The position numbers and the translations under genes were made by a program. This document shows positions 59,298 to 64,000 of a stretch of 64,000 nucleotides of DNA, piece by piece. How positions within the stretch are numbered: the stretch's first letter is position 1; every line of letters starts with the position of its first letter. Under the pieces are notes generated by a model. That model saw only the letters and a list, made by a program, of their open reading frames with translations. It did no database searches and was not told where the DNA came from. Source of the stretch: Candidatus Omnitrophota bacterium (GTDB taxonomy: Bacteria > Omnitrophota > Gorgyraeia > 2-02-FULL-51-18); assembly GCA_022072175.1 (NCBI GenBank), contig JAJVIE010000003.1, positions 601,840 through 665,839 of the forward strand, given 5' to 3'.

Positions 59298-60962
59298 TTA
59301 GAACGGTCCTTTGGCCGAACCGTCATCGGCCAGGTCGAATCTTTCGTACAAAGGTTCCTCGGGAAGTCCGGGCATCAACAGGACCTTGCCGGTCAGCGCG
59401 ACGACATATCCGGCCCCGGCGCAAACACGCAACCCCCTGACCTTGAGCTTCCAACGGGAAGGAGCCCCCTTGCGGGTCGGTTCGTCCGAGAACGAATACG
59501 GGGTCTTGGCGATCACCACCGGAAGCGTATCCAACCGAAGCTCCTTGATCAGATCAAGGTCCGATCTGGCCTTGCCCTGGAGCACCGCGTCGTCGGCCCC
59601 GTACAGTTCCACGGCGATCCGGCGGATCTTTTCTTCGACGGGCAGGTCCGCAGCGTAGACCGGCTTGACGTGCGCCGGCGTATCGACGAGCCCCTTGAGG
59701 ACCTTTTCCGCCAACTCCAGACAACCGCGACCGCCCTGACCCACGGGGTCGCAGATCGCATGCTCGACACCCACGGTCCTCAACCAGTCCCCGATCGAGC
59801 GCACCTCTTCCTCGGTATCCTCGGGAAAGCGATTGACAGCGACGATGGGTTCCGATCCCAGGCGACGGACGTTGCGGATGTGGCGCTCGAGGTTCTCGAA
59901 ACCCTCTTTGTAGCGCTCGAGCAGCTTGCGGGATTCGGGCTCGGGTGAGTGGGAGCGGATGCCGCGGGCCGACACCACGATCACCACGGCCTGTGGCCGG
60001 AACTGCCCCTGCCGGCAGACGATGTTGATGAAGCGCTCAAAACCCATCTCGGTGCCGAATCCGCACTCGGTGACCACATAGTTGGAGAGCTTGAGGGCCA
60101 TCTGCAGGGACAGGACACTGCTGGTCCCCAGGGAGATGTTGGCGAAGGGTCCGCCGTGCACCAGGGCCGGCTGACCCTCGAGCGTCTGCACGAGGTTGGG
60201 CTTGATCGCGTCCCTGAGCAGGAGCGCCATCGCGCCCGAAGCCTGCAGGTCCCTGGCCGTTACGGCGCGCTTTTCACGGGTGCATCCGACGACCAGGTGG
60301 TTGAGCTTGGACCTCAGTGAACCGATGGAGGTGGCCAGACACAGGGCCGACATGACCTCACTGGAAGCCACGACATCGAACCCACTGCGGGACCGGCGGC
60401 TCTCGGGCAGATCGAGACCCGTCTGTACGCTGCGGAGGTGACGGTCGGCGATGTCAAGGACACGCCTCCATTGGACCTGCGCCTTGTCCAAACCCAGGCG
60501 GTTGCCGCGGTACAGATGGTTATCGATCGCCGCGGCCAGGAGGTTGTGCGCGGATTGGACCGCGTGGAGATCACCGGTGAAGTGGACATTGACGTCCTCG
60601 GGGGGGCCGATCTGGGATCGACCGCCGCCCGTACCTCCCCCCTTGTGCCCCATGAGGGGCGCGAAGGATGGCTGGCGGAGACAGACCATCGTTTTCTTCT
60701 TGAGGAGGGCCAGAGCATCCGTCAGGCCGATGGACACACAGGTCTTGCCTTCACCCTGAGCGGAAGGCGTCATGGCCGTGACGCAGATGAGCTTGCTGAA
60801 CGGCCGCTGCGCGTAGCGGTCGAGGACGCCGAGCGAGATCTTGGCCTTGTGGTTACCGTACGGCTCGATCTCTTCGACGCGCAGACCGTTGGAAATGGCC
60901 AGCGCGTGGACCTGCTGCAACTTTGCCCGGCGCGCGATGTCCAGGGACGAGGCGCGGGACAA
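59298..60962 (-). CDS. fhs: formate-tetrahydrofolate ligase
   Basis: 554 residues, normal size. DIARRAKLQQVHALAISNGL, TPSAQGEGKTCVSIGLTDAL (P-loop), GHKGGGTGGGRSQIGPPEDVNVHFTGD, NLVQTLEGQPALVHGGPFAN, VNRFPEDTEEE are Fhs blocks. Start TTG 60962 matches the family N-terminus; the frame to 61106 is a shadow of guaB3. Activates formate onto THF. Confidence 0.93.
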   Translation of the reverse strand: MSRASSLDIARRAKLQQVHALAISNGLRVEEIEPYGNHKAKISLGVLDRYAQRPFSKLICVTAMTPSAQGEGKTCVSIGLTDALALLKKKTMVCLRQPSFAPLMGHKGGGTGGGRSQIGPPEDVNVHFTGDLHAVQSAHNLLAAAIDNHLYRGNRLGLDKAQVQWRRVLDIADRHLRSVQTGLDLPESRRSRSGFDVVASSEVMSALCLATSIGSLRSKLNHLVVGCTREKRAVTARDLQASGAMALLLRDAIKPNLVQTLEGQPALVHGGPFANISLGTSSVLSLQMALKLSNYVVTECGFGTEMGFERFINIVCRQGQFRPQAVVIVVSARGIRSHSPEPESRKLLERYKEGFENLERHIRNVRRLGSEPIVAVNRFPEDTEEEVRSIGDWLRTVGVEHAICDPVGQGGRGCLELAEKVLKGLVDTPAHVKPVYAADLPVEEKIRRIAVELYGADDAVLQGKARSDLDLIKELRLDTLPVVIAKTPYSFSDEPTRKGAPSRWKLKVRGLRVCAGAGYVVALTGKVLLMPGLPEEPLYERFDLADDGSAKGPF

Positions 60963-60966
60963 AGTG

Positions 60967-62127
60967 CTACTTGCCCATGCCGACGCGCTGGGCCTGCTGG
61001 AAGACCTTGCCTTCGGTCCGGATGGACGGAGCGATGATGATCTCGGCCATTTGCAGCTCCCGGATGCTCTGGGCTCCGACGTTGCCCATGCAGGTCTGCA
61101 GGGCACCCATCAGGTTCTGCGTACCGTCGTCCGTGCGGGCGGGTCCGTAGAGGATCTCCTCGAGCGAGCCGGTCGTGCCGACGTGGATGCGCGTCCCGCG
61201 CGGCAGATTGGCGTGAGGCGTGGCCATGCCCCAGTGGTAGCCGCCGCCCGGAGCTTCCTTGGACCGGGCGAACGCGGAGCCGACCATGACGGCGTCCGAT
61301 CCGCAGGCGAAAGCCTTGCAGATATCGCCGCCGGTGCTCATGCCTCCGTCGGTGATGATCGGAACATACCGGCCGTATTTCTTGTACACGAAGTCACGCG
61401 CCGCGGCGGCGTCACAGGTCGCGGTGACCTGTGGCACCCCCAACCCGAGCACGCCGCGGGTGGTGCAGGCGGCTCCGGGCCCGATGCCGATGAGCAGAGC
61501 GGCCGCGCCGGTCTCCATCAGCTCGATGGTCGTCTGGTAGGTCACGCAATTGCCGATGATGATCGGCATCTTGACGGATTTGCAGAACTTGTGGAAATCC
61601 AGGGTCTTGTATTCTGTGGAGATGTGTCGCACGGTGCTCACCGTGGATTGCACGATGAAGATATCGCATCCGGCGTCCTGCGCGAGCTTGGCGAAACGCT
61701 CCGCCCTCTGGGGAATGCTCGAGACGCAGGCGGTGCCCCCGCGCTTCTTGATCTCACGGATCCGCTTGCCGATCAGTTTCTCCTGGATCGGCTGGCGGTA
61801 GCACTGCTGGATCAGGCGCGTGGCTTCCTCGAGACTGGCGCTGGCGATCCGGCGCAGGACTTCCTTGGGGTTGTCGTAACGGGTCTGCACGCCCTCGAGA
61901 TTGAGAGCGGCGATGCCGCCGAGCTTGGACATCGCGACCGCGAAATCCACATCGACGACACCGTCCATGGCCGAGGCGATGATGGGCACGCGGTATTTCT
62001 TCTTGCCGATCTCCAGCGTCGTGTCGACCTCGCTGGGGTTGATCGTGACGTTCCCCGGCACCAACGCGATCTCGTCGAACCCATAACAACGGCGCGCTTT
62101 GCGCCCCCTGCCGATCCACTCGCCCAT
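60967..62127 (-). CDS. guaB3: GuaB3-family IMP dehydrogenase-related protein
   Basis: 386 residues without CBS domains. FDEIALVPGNVTINPSEVDT, PIIASAMDGVVDVDFAVAMS, LIGIGPGAACTTRGVLGLGVPQ (active Cys), VPIITDGGMSTGGDICKAFACG. The short CBS-less form is the GuaB3 paralogue of actinobacteria and cyanobacteria, whose reaction is less certain than GuaB. Follows the CusF-like gene with 29 nt. Confidence 0.88.
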   Translation of the reverse strand: MGEWIGRGRKARRCYGFDEIALVPGNVTINPSEVDTTLEIGKKKYRVPIIASAMDGVVDVDFAVAMSKLGGIAALNLEGVQTRYDNPKEVLRRIASASLEEATRLIQQCYRQPIQEKLIGKRIREIKKRGGTACVSSIPQRAERFAKLAQDAGCDIFIVQSTVSTVRHISTEYKTLDFHKFCKSVKMPIIIGNCVTYQTTIELMETGAAALLIGIGPGAACTTRGVLGLGVPQVTATCDAAAARDFVYKKYGRYVPIITDGGMSTGGDICKAFACGSDAVMVGSAFARSKEAPGGGYHWGMATPHANLPRGTRIHVGTTGSLEEILYGPARTDDGTQNLMGALQTCMGNVGAQSIRELQMAEIIIAPSIRTEGKVFQQAQRVGMGK

Positions 62128-62156
62128 CGGGTCCCCCTCTTGCTGGATGGTTGCTC

Positions 62157-62639
62157 TTAGAATTCGCTCTTGGCGTCCGGCGCCGCGCCCTCAAGGACGG
62201 CTCCGGTCGCGTCTGTCGTGGCGCCTGCCGCCGCGCTGACGACCTCATGCGCGGGCGGAAGCGGCTCCGTGATCCCCTTGGCCACATCCCCGGTCACTTG
62301 CAAGGTCTCCTGGATGATCTGGCCCAGCTTCGCGGGTTCGGCCGGAGGCTCCACGCCGGTCTTTTCGATCGCCGTAACGGCGACGTTGCCCTTGTCGTCG
62401 GCGACCGTGAACTTGATCAGGTCCTTGCGGGCGATGTTGCGCAGGAGCTCGGGGCTCGCCACGAAGAACTCGGTCGTCCCCGCGCCCGCGAAGTCCTTGA
62501 TGTTGCCGTGACGGATCGTGATGCGCGCATACAGCGGGTCCGCGGATTCGACGGCGCCTTCGCCCTCATAGGTCGCGGCGTACGCGGTCGCCGAAAGGCT
62601 CCCCACCAACAGCGTGACGATCAAAAGGAATGACTTCAT
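62157..62639 (-). CDS. exported protein with CusF-like small domain
   Basis: 160 residues. Signal peptide (1-22, AYAA), then GEGAVESADPLYARITIRHGNIKDFAG and FFVASPELLRNIARKDLIKFTVADDKG, which align with the CusF/copper-binding OB fold (HG-x-I motif, L-x-x-I-x-x-x-D segment). The C-terminal 60 residues are low-complexity Ala-rich. CusF's Met ligands are not visible, so metal binding is unproven. Confidence 0.65.
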   Translation of the reverse strand: MKSFLLIVTLLVGSLSATAYAATYEGEGAVESADPLYARITIRHGNIKDFAGAGTTEFFVASPELLRNIARKDLIKFTVADDKGNVAVTAIEKTGVEPPAEPAKLGQIIQETLQVTGDVAKGITEPLPPAHEVVSAAAGATTDATGAVLEGAAPDAKSEF

Positions 62640-62677
62640 GGTACGGACCCCCGGGTGGTTGTATGAATTGAACGGTT

Positions 62678-62706
62678 ATTGTAGCAAAGCGTCCGGGGTC
62701 CGACAA
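62678..62706 (-). promoter_or_regulatory. promoter of the CusF-like/guaB3/C1 operon
   Basis: Minus strand TTGTCG, 17-nt spacer, TACAAT. The -35 overlaps the T-run end of the groL terminator. Leader about 32 nt. Confidence 0.65.
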
Positions 62707-62740
62707 TAAAAAACCCGGATTTCCTCACGGAAATCCGGGT
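62706..62740 (-). terminator. rho-independent terminator of groL
   Basis: 12-bp perfect stem (62713-62724 with 62729-62740), 4-nt loop, then a T-run on the minus strand. Confidence 0.95.
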
Positions 62741-62766
62741 CGACGAACGACTTAGCGACTACGGGA

Positions 62767-64000
62767 TCAATACATCCCGCCGCCCATCCCTCCGGGCATC
62801 CCGGCGGGAGCGGTCGCGGCCGGCTTTTCCTCCGGCAGCTCGGTGATGAGCGACTCCGTGGTGAGCAGGAGCGCCGCGATCGATGCGGCGTTCTGCAGGG
62901 CGGTACGCGTGACCTTGGCGGGGTCGATGACACCGGCCTCGATCAGGTCCTCGTACTTGTCCTTGTCGGCGTTGTAGCCGATGTTGCCCTTGCAGTCGTT
63001 CTTCACCTTCTCGACGACCACATCGCCCACCTGACCGGCGTTGGCCGCGATCTGGCGCAGAGGGGCCTCGATCGCGCGCAGGATGATCTGGGCGCCGATC
63101 GCCTCGTCACCGTGCAGTTTGAGCGAAGCCAGCGTCTGCGCGGCGCGCAGGATGGCCACACCACCACCCGGTACGATACCCTCTTCGACGGCCGCGCGAG
63201 TCGCATGCAGCGCGTCCTCGACACGGGCCTTCTTTTCCTTCATCTCGGTCTCGGTCGCGGCGCCGACATTGATGACGGCGACACCCCCGGCGAGCTTGGC
63301 CAGACGCTCCTGGAGCTTCTCCTTGTCGTAATCGGAGTCGGTCTCTTCGATCTGCTTCTTGATCGTCTGGATGCGGGCGTTGATCTCAGCGGTCTTACCG
63401 GCGCCCTCGATGATCGTGGTGTTCTCCTTGTCCACGGTCACCCTCTTGGCGCGGCCGAGGTCCTCGAGACGGACGTTCTCGAGCTTGATGCCGAGGTCCT
63501 CAGTGATCGCCTTGCCGCCGGTCAGCGTGGCGATATCGACCAGCATCTCCTTGCGGCGGTCGCCATAGCCGGGGGCCTTGACGGCGCACACCTGCAGGGT
63601 CCCGCGCAACTTGTTGACCACGAGCGTGGCCAGAGCCTCGCCCTCGGTCTCCTCGGAGATGATCACCAGCGCCTTGCCGGCCTTGGCGACCTTCTCGAGC
63701 ACCGGCAGCAGGTCCTTCATCGACGAGACCTTCTTCTCGTAGATCAGGATGTACGGGTTCTCGAGCGTGCTCTCCATGCGGTCGGCGTCCGTCACGAAAT
63801 ACGGCGACAGATAGCCCTGGTCGAACTGCATGCCCTCGACGACCTCCAGGGTCGTTGCGGTGGACTTGGCCTCTTCGACCGTGATGACACCGTCCTTACC
63901 GACCTTCTCCATCGCGTCCGCGATGAGCTCGCCGATCGCCTTGTCGTTATTTGCGGCGATCGTGGCGACCTGGGCGATCTCCTTCTTGCCCTTGATGGGC
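62767..64000 (-). CDS. groL: chaperonin GroEL (partial; N-terminus beyond window)
   Basis: 411 residues of the C-terminal three quarters. [48 protein letters not shown]-like ([10 protein letters not shown]), [14 protein letters not shown] and the Gly-Met tail [10 protein letters not shown]. The frame is open to the right edge. Co-chaperone groES, if adjacent, is outside the window. Followed by a strong terminator. Confidence 0.97.
   Translation of the reverse strand, partial: PIKGKKEIAQVATIAANNDKAIGELIADAMEKVGKDGVITVEEAKSTATTLEVVEGMQFDQGYLSPYFVTDADRMESTLENPYILIYEKKVSSMKDLLPVLEKVAKAGKALVIISEETEGEALATLVVNKLRGTLQVCAVKAPGYGDRRKEMLVDIATLTGGKAITEDLGIKLENVRLEDLGRAKRVTVDKENTTIIEGAGKTAEINARIQTIKKQIEETDSDYDKEKLQERLAKLAGGVAVINVGAATETEMKEKKARVEDALHATRAAVEEGIVPGGGVAILRAAQTLASLKLHGDEAIGAQIILRAIEAPLRQIAANAGQVGDVVVEKVKNDCKGNIGYNADKDKYEDLIEAGVIDPAKVTRTALQNAASIAALLLTTESLITELPEEKPAATAPAGMPGGMGGGMY

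Overview
The window is a 64 kb stretch of a GC-rich Gram-negative chromosome with ordinary housekeeping and respiratory content. No rRNA, CRISPR array, insertion sequence or phage was seen. Of about 73 protein genes, all but one (gshB) lie on the minus strand, and most are packed with 1-8 nt stop/start overlaps. Signs of an outer membrane include a secretin, PilMNOP-like proteins and many predicted signal peptides. The pilin sequences, the three 'Y-S/P-S-P-x-G' tail-fibre-like proteins, the PilM-PilN fusion and the ParA-CBM48 fusion suggest an uncultivated lineage of the Omnitrophota/Elusimicrobiota kind. This placement is inference and weak.

Layout in + coordinates (transcription mostly right to left): 1-1941 glutathione synthesis (gshA partial, gshB). 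1915-6199 ferredoxin, haem A and copper-insertion factors (ctaA, cyoE, sco) and a cupredoxin. 6310-12461 a b6f-like quinol:cytochrome c reductase (Rieske, split cytochrome b, octahaem cytochrome c) with a HEAT-repeat protein. 12472-15775 MFS exporter and UvrD helicase. 15825-32216 a large type IV pilus / type II secretion-like locus: PilM-N fusion, PilO, PilP, secretin, PilB, PilC, major pilin, minor pilins, three S74-like proteins, and a pilin-metallopeptidase fusion. 32233-37184 bifunctional nuclease, thermonuclease, M48 protease, NUDIX hydrolase and a PC4 / membrane protein / ParA-CBM48 module. 37430-40361 rmuC, DUF1844, rpsU, tilS. 40425-46710 envelope redox genes (redoxin, DsbD, exported rubrerythrin), secreted repeat proteins, a second pilin and a nuclease-like lipoprotein. 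46812-49299 tRNA-Met, mnmA, tatA, polyprenyl diphosphate synthase. 49339-57811 panB plus a nearly complete haem operon from HemA to HemL. 57873-62639 folate one-carbon cassette (fhs, fchA, folD) with guaB3. 62767-64000 groL (partial).

The genes form a coherent aerobic or microaerobic respiratory programme. The haem operon supplies protohaem, CyoE/CtaA convert it to haem O/A, Sco delivers copper, and the b6f-like complex passes electrons from quinol to a cupredoxin or cytochrome. The terminal oxidase itself is not in the window. The C1 cassette pairs a dedicated cyclohydrolase (FchA) with a FolD that has lost its key cyclohydrolase residues.

Sigma-70-like promoters are unusually easy to read here. 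At several genes the -10 box sits only 6-12 nt before the start codon, predicting leaderless or nearly leaderless mRNAs. The least explained parts are the ParA-CBM48/PC4 module, the S74-like and metallopeptidase-fused pilus proteins, and a pilin coupled to a nuclease-like lipoprotein without the catalytic motif.
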